Assembly: GCA_903772945.1 (NCBI GenBank)
Contig: CAICTM010000291.1
Span: 16,063-80,062 of the forward strand
Direction of reading: 5' to 3'
Origin: Seminavis robusta
Lineage: Eukaryota > Bacillariophyta > Bacillariophyceae > Naviculales > Naviculaceae
Length of the DNA stretch: 64,000 nucleotides
The notes under the pieces are model-generated. The model did not search any database. It worked only from the letters and a program-made list of their open reading frames with translations, and was not told the DNA's origin. Each line of letters starts with the position of its first letter. Positions within the stretch are counted from its first letter, which is position 1. The position numbers were made by a program, and so were the translations under genes. Shown piece by piece: positions 45,386 to 55,488 of the stretch.

Positions 45386-46231
45386 ATGAAGCTATCTCTG
45401 TCCCTCGCCTTCTTGGCTGCCACTGCCGTCCATGGATTTGCCCCTTCCACCGTGGGTTTCCGCGCCACAACCAGCCTGAAATCCGTTGATCGTCCCGATG
45501 CCTCTGCGGCCATTGAAGCCGCTATGGCAGCCACCAAGGAGTTTGGAGCTACCTCCACTGAAGCCCGCATGGCATGGGAGACTGTCGAAGAAATGGATGC
45601 CGCTGACACCAGGTGGGTACCACAAGATAAAAGACACTTGCTGTCTGTCTGCCAGTGAAATTTCTCACCAATCCTTTTCTTCTCATATTTTCTTATTTGA
45701 CAATGACCCATCACCCCTTTTCCTCCTGACTGAACTCAATCCACCAACAAATCACTCAAAAATATTATTGATATAATCCACAGTGCTGCCACCGGTGGTT
45801 CCTTGGATGAATGCGAGACAGAAGGAGATGCCAGCGACGCCTGCAAGGAATACGGAGAAAAGTTGGATGCACTTGCCGATTTGATGAAGACACAAGGCAA
45901 ATTTGTCGAACAAATGAAGGGATTGACCGATGAACTGCAGAAGATCAAGGTATCTTCAGCACCCGCCCCCAAGGCACAGGATTCTCCCGAGCTCCGGGCT
46001 GCCGTCAAGGCTGCCAAGGCCGCCAGTGAAGAATTTGGAGCTTCCTCTCCCGAAGCCGCTGTTGCCTGGGATACCGTGGAAGAAATTGCTGCCGCTGGTA
46101 ACTCCAACGCTTTGGGTGGAAGTTTGACCGACGAATGCCTGGTAGAAGCCATGGAGGCTTGTGAGGCATTGGATGAATTGAACCGAGTCCTGAGCCTCAA
46201 CGCCGGTGATGGATCCCGATACAGCGGTTAA
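45386..46231 (+). CDS. Plastid CP12-like protein with two tandem CP12-type repeats
   Basis: Exon 45386-45612, a 171-bp intron, exon 45784-46231, 224 residues. The N-terminus is a signal peptide (MKLSLSLAFLAATAVHG) followed by FAPSTVGFRATTS, the diatom plastid presequence pattern. Repeat 1 has AAMAATKEFGATSTEARMAW and ETVEEM, then SLDECETEGDASDACKEY. Repeat 2 has AAKAASEEFGASSPEAAVAW and DTVEEI, then SLTDECLVEAMEACEALDEL. The AWDxVEEx core and the following Cys pair are CP12 hallmarks. In both repeats the N-terminal Cys pair of classical CP12 is absent, while the C-terminal pair is kept. CP12 holds GAPDH and phosphoribulokinase in an inactive complex in the dark, which suggests a Calvin-cycle role here. 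Confidence 0.8.
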
Positions 46232-48143
46232 ATCATTGTCTTAGAATTGCAGAGCTTTGGAGAGCAATGAGACAAAACTGTAACAAACATTTTTTGGAAT
46301 TGCTTGCTTCCCTATTTGCACATTATAGCGCTTGAAATCACTCCTGGACTTGTCGTCGTTCAACTCCTGGACTTGTCGTTCACTCCTGGACCTGTTCGTT
46401 GTTCATTTTATAGTTCACCTGGACCCACGCCCAGAACAAAACCCTGCCGTGCATGTCAGTCTCCTTGAGCAACCAAGCACATGCCGTATGGACCAACCAG
46501 AACCTGCAACTGGCTGGCCAACTCAAGCAACACCGTTGTTTCAAGTTCTGGTCCTACACCAATCTTGACCCACCATCAGATCCCTCTCCTGGCTGGACCT
46601 ACGCACACCTGGTCCAAGTCCTCAGACGAACGTCGAGGACCAAGCCTGCTGCTTTGTCTACTAGCCATCAGAAGGTTGGAGCCAACCGGCACTTGCGCAG
46701 CCAGTTTCCCTTTGGTGCGAACAATAATGAACGCAGAGCCTCTCAAAAGTTTGAAAGTCGCGAGGCAAATCGAGGCCGCCACTCGATGCGGCTCTGAGAT
46801 GATCACACCAGACTTGAAGCCCCAAACATGCCAATGAAATGCAATTAGCTATTTAGGTTTCATGTTGAGTAGCTTACTTGTAATGCTGCTGATGCGTGCC
46901 GTGTCATTCCTGTGCATGCTAGTAGCTAGTAGCTGGGGGCATGGCAAAGCCAACCAATGACGGCATCATAATAAACATCAATCTTTGGCTCCTTGCTTTG
47001 GTCCTTGCCTCCATGCACAATGGCAGGAAAATGGTTCTTTAAAAGCCAGCAGGGCCGTACAACATGCACCGGAGAGGTGTTTGGGCGTAAAAGGAAGAGA
47101 TCTCAGATTGATGGCCGAGGCTGGCAAGAAGCAAGTACAGTGTATCATGATCGTAGCCACTCCCTTCGCTCCAGCCTGATTATGTCTCATGGTCCAAACG
47201 GTAGCGCTTGACTGACGTAGATTTTCGACACTATATGAGCGCCACCGTTGAAGCATAAGTTACATACCATACCGTGCAGAGCAAGCGCGGTGCGAAGTCC
47301 TGTAGAAAGCTGCCCTTGGGATCCTGCGATACGCTCCGTACAATGTGGAAGAAAGCTACCGTATCCACAAGGTATGAGCTGGTGCCGCCACTGCGGGCCT
47401 CCACGCACGGCCAAGGCCGCAGTTCTGACACAGGTCTTTGCGCTGCTCGACCAGCCACTATCAAGTCAAGAATCAAACTGTGAATCTTCAGAAGGCAAAA
47501 AACTTTAAAGATTGCTTCCTTGAGGGATGCGCCACTTTAGTTGCTTGGAGGAGTACTAGCTATTCCGTAGCAATCGTTTGATCACAGCCGGTTAGCTAGC
47601 TAGCTAGAGGAGGCAGGCAGGGTTCGTCAATCTCATGGTCCACGTTCCCACCTGTGCCCTCTAGCTTAGCTAGTAGCTAGTACTGGTACACTCCGGTCCC
47701 ACCTTTGGTGAGCGCTACCTCTCCAACAGCAACCAGCAACCAGCCATTGTGGTGAGCAAAAGCGACTGAGTTTCCACAGTACCGGTGGCTTTCAGAATGG
47801 AAACCTTATTTATAGGGATTAGCCCCTCCATCTTTTTCTTCAAGGAAAGCCGCGCTGAAGAAGGCCTTCAGAACACCCAGTGTCCGTGGTGGGGGCAATT
47901 ACTGGATCGCTGGGTCGCTGGATTTGAGGTGTCCGCAATGCTCCGGTACAGTACCGGTGTCAATCAATCTGTCACCACTGGGTCTGCAACGATACGGTAG
48001 CTGATGCTTCGCTGGTTTTGCTGGTGATCGGTGATTGCTTGTTATGGCTTGTGGCTGGTTTTGCTGTTGATCGATCGTCAAAGGTTTGTTCTCACAATTG
48101 CACTGCTCCAGCACCTTTATTACATCATCTCGTCTAGAGTATC
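46232..48143. other. Intergenic DNA
   Basis: 1.9 kb without a supported gene. It contains three imperfect copies of CTCCTGGACTTGTCGTT near 46341-46400 and CTAG/GTAC clusters near 47590-47690. The end carries the ArfGAP-like promoter. Confidence 0.55.
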
Positions 48144-49163
48144 ATGTCCGGCAACTTCGAACACAGCCATGGCGAAGAGATTGTTGATCGACTGGCAAAG
48201 ATCGAATATGCCAATCCCAATTGTGCGGACTGCCCAGCTCATAGTCCCCGATGGGTTTCGTTCCTTTTAGACAAGCGAGAGAGACAGAAAGACACATCCA
48301 CATCCTCCCACAGCAACGGTACTTCTGTTCGAGTCGAGGGATATCTTTGCGTCTTGTTGTGTGACACCTGCGCCATTCACCACCACAGAGAATTGGGCGA
48401 AAAACGTTGCAAGATTAGATGTTTGGAATGTGTCCATGAGTGGACGCATGAAGAGCTAGACATCGTCAGCAACTGTGGCAACGACTTTGTCAATGAGTAT
48501 TATGAAGCGAAAGATCCTGATGAAGCTTGTCGTGGTAAGGATGTTGTGGCGGAAGATCGCGACGAAGAATGCGAATGGCGTGCCTTTTTCATCAAGAGCA
48601 AGTACAAGAAGTGCAGGTACCGTGACGATGAGGCTCTGCAAGAGGCTCTGGTAACCATGGACCGACTCAAGGAAGCATGCGCAAGAAGTAGGAAGACTGG
48701 TGGGCGATCGTCCTGGTCGACTTCTGTCCGAAGCACCGAGAAAAGCAAGAGTCATTACGGCACAAAGCAAAAGAGAAGATTCTCATGTGCTGCTTCACTG
48801 GTTTCACGGAAGATGTTTTCTTCTCAGCCCCGGTACTCCAGCAGTGCCAGTCGAGTGACCCGAGTCAGGGGCTCCATGTCTGCATTTAGTGCTTCATTAC
48901 CGGACAGTGGTGTCGACGATGTATCGGATATCATTGGAGCAGGGGGTGACCTTGCACCATCCGTGCCAACAAGATGCCTTAGTGAAGCAGGTGACCATGC
49001 TCCATCCATGCCAAGCAGATGCATCAGTGAAACCGCAAGCAACTTCTCCAGCTCTAGAACCAGCGAGGGGTCCAGCAAGGATTCCACTGAACCTGTTGTT
49101 CCCATGGTTGGTGCAGGTCCTACGGTTATGGGATCCGCTCCAGAGCATGCAAACGCAGCATAG
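48144..49163 (+). CDS. ArfGAP-like zinc-finger protein with an altered catalytic loop
   Basis: 339 residues, single exon. The N-terminal ~125 residues match the ArfGAP domain: EYANPNCADCPAHSPRWVSF, then a Ser/Thr-rich insertion, GYLCVLLCDTCAIHHHRELG, KIRCLECVHEWTHEELD and CGNDFVNEYYEAK. ArfGAPs trigger GTP hydrolysis on Arf GTPases in vesicle traffic. The zinc finger is C-x2-C-x42-C-x2-C instead of the usual x16, because of the insertion. The arginine loop reads CAIHHHREL rather than CxGIHRxL, so the arginine is shifted by one residue; activity is uncertain. The C-terminal 200 residues are Ser-rich low complexity with repeated APSxPxRC-type units. Confidence 0.8.
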   Translation: MSGNFEHSHGEEIVDRLAKIEYANPNCADCPAHSPRWVSFLLDKRERQKDTSTSSHSNGTSVRVEGYLCVLLCDTCAIHHHRELGEKRCKIRCLECVHEWTHEELDIVSNCGNDFVNEYYEAKDPDEACRGKDVVAEDRDEECEWRAFFIKSKYKKCRYRDDEALQEALVTMDRLKEACARSRKTGGRSSWSTSVRSTEKSKSHYGTKQKRRFSCAASLVSRKMFSSQPRYSSSASRVTRVRGSMSAFSASLPDSGVDDVSDIIGAGGDLAPSVPTRCLSEAGDHAPSMPSRCISETASNFSSSRTSEGSSKDSTEPVVPMVGAGPTVMGSAPEHANAA

Positions 49164-50163
49164 AAAATTTAAAAAGAGAGCTAGCTGTACATGTCACTTC
49201 TCTGGGCAATTGAGCAGCAGTGTTGTTGAAGACCGTAGCTACCAGTAGACTAGCTAGCCACCGGTAGCCAGAGAGAGCAGCCAAACAGTCAGTGAACGCC
49301 TCTACAGGCTCCGTAGTCACACCTCCAGTGGCAAATTTGGTGGTTGCAGTCATTGTCTCCGTTCATGTTTACAAAGGGGGCGGGCCCCAGGTGTCGCTCG
49401 ACGGCGACCGTTACGGTATCCTGATCACCATCCCCCCCTCCGTGAAAACTCTCTCTGCGGCTGCTGGCTGTCGATCAGTGAAGGAAGGCAGAAGGCAAGG
49501 ATTAGCATGAGGCTTTGATGGCCACCGGTATCTACGTTCCGCTTTTGAGCTGATCGTCCATTTTTCGCTCGCCAGAACTCTGTCAATTAATAAAGAAAAG
49601 TGAGCTAGCTAGACAAGCAAAGAGTAAAACGAAAGATGCGGTATAGACAGCATCGCACTCGTTGTGCCTTGGTTTGCTTCCACCGGACACCGGAGAGAAG
49701 GCGGAACGGTTGGAAGACGAAGGCAACGCGTTGCGTCGACGGATACGTCGCAATGGCACTTCGATAGATATCTAAGGGAATGCAATGCTGCATTTCGTAC
49801 ACATGGTTGACAATGGAGCCAAGCAGGATCTATTGTAGCCGTAGGACGCCGCGAGCACGCGAAAGCCAACTTTGGTGGTGCCCAATTCAAAGAAATAATA
49901 TGATCCGATACGGTAGCCCAACAATGATACCCAAGGAGCCAGCACAACCTCGGTTATAACAATGCTACAGGTTTCGAGTTCTGAGTTCCGAGTTGTTGCT
50001 TTGCAGACCACACTTACTTGGACACCATATCGCTCGCACTTGTCGACATTCAAAATTTTCAAACCACGTACCTGTAGTCTTGCGTGGAGAGCCAAATACT
50101 TTATGCCTCACAATCTACACGTTTCCTTAGACGCAAAGTTTAAACTCACCAGCTCTGAAAACC
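49164..50163. other. Intergenic DNA
   Basis: About 1 kb with no gene supported. It includes short CTAG clusters (49250, 49610). A leader with good ATG context (AAACC) precedes 50164. Confidence 0.5.
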
Positions 50164-50622
50164 ATGCTTCAGCGAAAGTCAATTTTTGCATTGCTCTTGA
50201 CAGCCTTGTGCTTGGCCGTATGCATGGGGCAAAATAACAATGGAAACAACCCTGATAATGGAGGAGGTGGCGGTGGCGGTGGTGGCAACCTCCAGATTTG
50301 GTCTCAAGAATATCAGTTCCAGTTCAAGCATTGTGTTCTTGGCATCTGCGGTAGTTGGCAAAACCTCCCCAACAGCCTTTGGTGTGTCATAGAATACATA
50401 AATACCGGTGCGGGAGAATCTACGAGCTTCAAAGACAAACTCAATGGAAACGACTTTCCCAATACTAGTTTGGCTTCGCGAACTAGACTCAAGCGCGTCA
50501 ATACCAGCCCGGAGGAGAGCCGCCACTGTAGGCAGCGTGATGACATTGGAGCCGGCGGTTGCGGTGATATTGTCAGCGCCCTAGAAAGGACTGCCGACTT
50601 TGAACTATGGGGTCAGTGCTGA
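50164..50622 (+). CDS. Small secreted Cys-containing protein, unknown family
   Basis: 152 residues. A clear signal peptide (RKSIFALLLTALCLAVCMG) leads to an Asn/Gly-rich stretch with a run of nine Gly. A Cys-containing domain follows (HCVLGICGSW, WCVIEYI) and ends NTSPEESRHC, DDIGAGGCGD and FELWGQC then stop. A clearly related C-terminus occurs at 53589-53774. Between the two copies most base differences in the conserved block fall at third codon positions of this frame (for example GGA/GGC, TGC/TGT, GGT/GGG), which supports this strand and frame over the overlapping antisense frame. The family is not recognised. A secreted or cell-surface role is inferred from the signal peptide only. Confidence 0.7.
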   Translation: MLQRKSIFALLLTALCLAVCMGQNNNGNNPDNGGGGGGGGGNLQIWSQEYQFQFKHCVLGICGSWQNLPNSLWCVIEYINTGAGESTSFKDKLNGNDFPNTSLASRTRLKRVNTSPEESRHCRQRDDIGAGGCGDIVSALERTADFELWGQC

Positions 50623-51376
50623 AAAACTGCCACCAATGGCTGGGATCACTCAAAGAAATAGGGAGCGATCATTTGGAGATAACTGCAGGAGCGATCGAGG
50701 TACCGATAGACGTGGTGCCGTGAAAGAGATAAACCTGCCAGCTGTAGTGGCACAGCTCACTTTCCGTGGAACTATTCAGGTGGAGTCCGCCAGGAGAAAA
50801 AATATGAGCCTTGAAAATGAAGAAACATGTGCAGCAGGGAAATTATAGGGCTATAAACAAATGTTAGACACGCGGTCTTTGTCATTGCTTCGTTGTCGTC
50901 TACTGTATAGTTGGAGCAGCGCACCCCGGGAAAACTGATGAGCACCCATGGCCATGGCTGACTTAGAAGAGGATTGAAGAGTACTGGTACCCATGATGTC
51001 CAAAAGCACCGACTTTCATGCCGCACCTTCCAGAGCCATGACCAGTGCCATTGTTTCCAAAGTTGTCAACTTTACCGTGAGCCAAAATCAATGGCGGTTC
51101 CCACCTGGTCCACCTGGCTGGATGATTGGAGGCACAATGCCCGGGGCTAGGGTCAATGTCAAGACAGAAGAGCTCCTCCCAAGCAAGACGACGATGAAGA
51201 CACCGACAATGACGGGGAAGTCCCTGCAATTGCTGCGAGCACGTAGAAGGCTTAGAAGATCAACACAAAAAAAATAGATTCATCCTATATATATGTTATA
51301 GAGAGCCAGTCATTTTTCAAGGGCCACTGACCATCTAGTGTGATCTGGCTGCACGACAGTCAACTTGACCCCCTAG
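50623..51376. other. Intergenic DNA
   Basis: No coding sequence supported. It is the downstream spacer of the secreted-protein gene and the 3' end of the P450 gene. Confidence 0.5.
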
Positions 51377-53063
51377 CTAGCTCTTGTCACTAGCTAGTGG
51401 GGTCAACTTAAGCTGGATGTCTCTATCCGGAGCCATGAGAGTGTCAGCAACAATCTTCACCGGTGGGTGGTCTGGTGCTAGTTCAAATTCGAATGTCTGT
51501 AGCATCTTGACCAAAAAAGAATACGAAAATATTTCTGTGTAGGACCTTCCAGGACAGGATCTAACCCCATGGCCAAAGGAGAGAAATGACAAACCCTTGG
51601 TCAATGGGTCAACACACTGCCACTGTTGTTCCTTGTTGTCGGTGGTGCTGTCCTTATTGACAGGAACAAGATATCGCCGAGGAGAAAACACATGTGGTGG
51701 TGCATCATCAGGGCCAGATGGGACACCTGCAGCAGGGGAGTCCTTCTGGAGCATGACTTGTCTAAGAAAGATCAGGATCCTAGTACCTTTGGGCAAGGTT
51801 GTACCACAAAAGGGGATATCTTGGGTAGGCTGAAATCCCAGAATTGGAGTACAATGGTATCGATGGACTTCATGCAGGAATGATTTGAGCAAAGGTGCTT
51901 TGGAGTAGTAGTCATCAAGCTTAGCTGCCTCCAAATCAAAGTCCGCGACGTGATCTCTCAATTCAGACTGCATTTCCTTGTTGGTTGCCAGAATGTACAG
52001 AGCTGCTAGCAGTGTCAAGGAGGTAGTGTCAACGCCTGCGTTGATGCCCACGAAACAGCACTGAGTTAGTGAACACCAAAAGCCAAGGACATGCCAGCAA
52101 CTGACAATCACTCTTACCTGCAGCAAAAGCAGTGATAACGTTTCCTATAATTCTCTCATGGTCCAATTTGGACTTTTCTTGTTCCATGGCATCATAGAGT
52201 TTGGAAAGAAATGTCTTTGATTGGGTTTTGGAGTTGGTAGCACGCTCCTCTTCAAACTCCATTATGACTTGACTGATGATTGCCATTCCGCTGCGAAGAT
52301 ACTTCCCAAATCCATCAAGGTCTTGACCAATAATAGGAATGCGCCAGTACATGATTGGAGAGAAGAACCGCCGTTCGATTGCTTTGAACCCCTGAGTCAC
52401 AAGTTCAGACACATCAGATTCAGGATGGTGCAAGAAGTTGAAGTCCCTCCCAAGGAACACCTTGCCCACAGTGTCTGCAGGGGCATGTCCCAGATCTTGC
52501 TTAACAAAGACCACACCATCAGGGCTTTCCTTGACATTGGCTTCCCACTTTTTTATCAGAGCAATCGCAGAGTCCATAAGAGTAGGCACATAGTCCTGCA
52601 TGTGAATTTTGTTGAGAGTAGAGGACACAAGCTTCTTCTCCTGCCTCCACTGATCTCCTTCAGCAGAAAAAACGCCTGTGGCCCCTACACTGTCAACAGC
52701 TTCTTGAGCATCTGTGCTTCGAGTGACTTTGAATGGCCTCAATGCGAGGATTTCTCTGGCACGGTCTTCCCGGCAAACCACCAGCATTCTTCTGCCCAGT
52801 AGATCACATTCAAAGCACCCCGTCTCAGTTCCATATTGGTTTGCCCATTTCTCCAGAGTTTGAATCATTGCCGGCCTAGATCCGCCATCCATCTGGTGAA
52901 AATTGCCAACCAGAGGCAACCAGCCGGGAACTGTCTTCCAAGGTTTTTTCTGTGCTGACAGTTGCTGAAAGACATATGATGTAGCTATCAGGATGGCAAA
53001 TAGAGAAACAGCCACTCCAAATACTGCCTGGCCACTGAACCAATCAATATCTTGGAACAACAT
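51377..53063 (-). CDS. Cytochrome P450 monooxygenase
   Basis: Exon 53063-52118, an 82-bp GT-AG intron (52117-52036), exon 52035-51377, about 534 residues. The N-terminus has one membrane anchor (AVFGVAVSLFAILIATSYVF) followed by the proline-rich hinge WKTVPGWLPLVGNFHQM. The I-helix reads FAAGVDTTS across the splice junction, which fixes the acceptor. Helix K has EVHR, and the heme loop FGHGVRSCPGRSYTE contains the axial Cys. These are the hallmarks of an endoplasmic-reticulum or organelle-membrane class II P450. An upstream in-frame ATG at 53150 is possible, but 53063 gives the better anchor. Substrate is unknown. It lies between two related secreted-protein copies. Confidence 0.95.
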
Positions 53064-53588
53064 GGTTGAAATGGGGCCGAAGTCCGAAGGTAACAACACC
53101 AATTCACAAAATGTGGTCTCAAGGCCTAGGATCCTCCTCAGATAGCACAAACTAAAATTACAGAGGTCGTTCCTTGCAGAGGTCGTTCCCGCAGATTGCT
53201 CAAGTAGGACGATAGATTCTCGAAAGTGCTTGTTGGTCGGAAGCTTCCGTCACGGTGACAATAAGAAAGACTTCAGTAAGAAAGATCCATGCTGGCCTTC
53301 ATCGATCCCAGCATCTCACCCACGAACCATTCTCGAATTCAGATTCGATTTCGGCTCGACTCGACTGAGTGGACTGTAACTCGACTCGACTCTGATTATT
53401 CGACTGAAGATGAATGGTCAATCGAATGATTCGATTCAATCGATCGAGCATTGCAAACGCTGAGCTCGAGGAGAGGACTGCACTTGGCATGAGCTGACTA
53501 AACAGCCGGTGGTGCGTCATGGGAGTTCACTGGCAACAACAAAAGAGCAGTACTACTGTACCTGGTACCCAGCTTCCCTCCTCGTTTC

Positions 53589-53774
53589 TTGAGCAAGGAC
53601 CTTCCGATAACATTTTCGTCGTCGGATATGTATCTCGTGCGGGTGGAAAACAGTCCCGAAAAACTCCAACATTGTGCTCAACGCAACGATGTTGGCGCCG
53701 GTGGGTGTGGCGATGCAACCTCGTCCCTTGAAACAACAAGAGACGTCGGTTTTGAGTTGTGGGGCCATTGTTGA
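53589..53774 (+). pseudogene. Truncated paralog of the secreted Cys protein
   Basis: This frame shows YLVRVENSPEKLQHC, NDVGAGGCGD, SSLETTRDVGFELWGHC and a stop. It aligns over about 50 residues with the end of the protein encoded at 50164-50622, with synonymous differences common. The frame is open upstream to about 53510, but no signal peptide or start was found, so it is either a 3' fragment or the last exon of an unrecognised gene. It lies 0.5 kb upstream of the P450 start, on the other strand. Confidence 0.6.
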
Positions 53775-54039
53775 GCCAATAGGTTCTACAAGGTGCCCTT
53801 TGACACTGTCAATAACGTGCATGTAAAGTTTAATTGTCTCTCCATCATGTAGAGCTGTTGTATTGCATTGTATCAAAGCGGTTCGGAAACTTGGGGGGTC
53901 ATCGGAGGAGCTACTTGGTAGCTAGCTGGAGTTTCCCTTTTGCTTCTTGCTTGGACCCCCCGAACCCCTCGATGCAGGCTTTGCATTGCTGTTCTTTCGC
54001 TTTTGGGACCTCGCTTTCTTCTTGGTACCATCGTTGTTG

Positions 54040-54170
54040 CTACCGTATTATTTTTTTTTATATCTTTTTTTTTATTTATTTTTTTTTTTTTTTTTATTTT
54101 TTTATTATTTATTTTATTTTTATTTTGATATATATTTTTTTATATTTTATTTTTTTTTATATTATTGCTA
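54040..54170. repeat. T-rich low-complexity tract
   Basis: About 130 bp that is almost entirely T and A, with long T runs. It may be a collapsed or error-prone assembly spot. Confidence 0.9.
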
Positions 54171-54326
54171 GTTGTATATGTAGGTGTCACGGCCAAGTTG
54201 ATTTAGGCATCCATTGTGTAATACCGATCAGGTCAGTCAACCTAGCTAGTGCCTTGTTGAATGCTGACAACTCACACTTTTGAACTCTTTCTCCTTTTGG
54301 TTTGTTCCATTTCCTCGCTTTTTTAA

Positions 54327-55058
54327 TCAAATAGTTGTTGTTTTATGCCTTGTGCGTGGCTGGTGTTGTTGTTGTTCAGGCAAAAACTCCTTGTTGAGCA
54401 CGACCAGTTCCTTCTCCCAGGGCATGCACGGCACTTTATTATTGGCCGGGTCGATGAGTTCTGCCGTCACCGAGACCTTTCGTCGTTCCACTTTTGTGAT
54501 TTTTGCTTTGACCAGTAAAAAGCTATCGACGCGAATTGGTTTTTTGAGGCTGGTATTGACCTGCACTGTGAATCCCGTCCAAGGTCGGCATGTGCCCGTG
54601 GTCAAAAAGGCACACCATCCAATGACATCGTCCATCAAACCGGTCATGCTGCCACCATGACAGAATCCCTTGTGACTTTCGGCACGCGGTGTAAAGTGAC
54701 AAATTCCCGTCAAGGTCGTGTCGACACCTCCTTTGGAAGAGATGCATGTATTATTATCGGTAATAATGCCGCTTCCATACTGGACAAAATATTCCAGGAC
54801 ACGGACGGGAGCGTGATGATCGTGCACCAAATCCCGTCCTTGCCAACCATTCTTTTGCCGATACGAATCGACATCGTCCCATTCCGGGACACCCAGCGGT
54901 TCGCCCCAATCGTCGCGGAGTTGTTCCACCCACGCGGGCAAATTCAGACAGAGATCATTGTCGCGTTCGGTATTCAGCCTGTCCGGGTCGGTTGTGGTTG
55001 TCGGAAGAGACTCTTCCAAAGCTGGATTCGTAGAGAGCAGTGTCATGATCAGGAACAA
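54327..55058 (-). CDS. Hotdog-fold acyl-CoA thioesterase (THEM4/PaaI-like)
   Basis: 243 residues, single exon. The hotdog domain in the C-terminal half has HFTPRAESHKGFCHGGSMTG, then LMDDVIGWCAFL, TGFTVQVNTSLKKPIRV and a final strand KVSVTAELID. The HGG followed by a long helix is the signature of THEM4/THEM5 and PaaI-type thioesterases, which hydrolyse acyl-CoA thioesters. The N-terminal half is not recognised (DLCLNLPAWVEQLRDDWGEP). No targeting signal is obvious. It is divergent from the transporter gene, 430 bp between starts. Confidence 0.8.
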   Translation of the reverse strand: MFLIMTLLSTNPALEESLPTTTTDPDRLNTERDNDLCLNLPAWVEQLRDDWGEPLGVPEWDDVDSYRQKNGWQGRDLVHDHHAPVRVLEYFVQYGSGIITDNNTCISSKGGVDTTLTGICHFTPRAESHKGFCHGGSMTGLMDDVIGWCAFLTTGTCRPWTGFTVQVNTSLKKPIRVDSFLLVKAKITKVERRKVSVTAELIDPANNKVPCMPWEKELVVLNKEFLPEQQQHQPRTRHKTTTI

Positions 55059-55488
55059 CGATAGTTACTGCACTTGCTATTATCTGGCTAGCTAGTAGAA
55101 GTGGACCAACAAAGTAGGATATTAGACCTGTGACATCGATGTATGTATGGTACCAGTATAAGTGTGGGCAAGTCAACCACAACACTCCATCCAAGTCCCA
55201 TGAGGGCCGCGATCGATTGACGTCGCCGTCATCAGAATGATTGTGAGTTCTGACCTGTTCCCTGCATAAGCCGGCTTAAAGTGAGGGTTAGAGTTAGAGT
55301 GACGTAACGAAAGCCGTTGCTTTTGAAGTTGCGTGGTGGTTGCCTCGAGGTCTCACTCATCACAAACTCAATGAGCTGGGCAGTAGTTCATCCATCACTT
55401 TCATGTTGCAGAAGAACAAGTTCATTCTCATTCATTCTGTTGACTTGTTCCGCAATAGTAAAGGCATTCATTCATTGATCTATTCACC

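Noticed and set aside
50179-50526. 115-codon antisense frame over the secreted-protein gene
   Set aside because: Differences to the 53.6-kb paralog fall mostly at third positions of the sense frame, and the sense frame has a signal peptide.
53340-53420. CTCGACTCGACT and CGATTCGATT patches as a promoter element of the P450
   Set aside because: Looks like the same simple repeat type as 1981-2005; no evidence for regulation.
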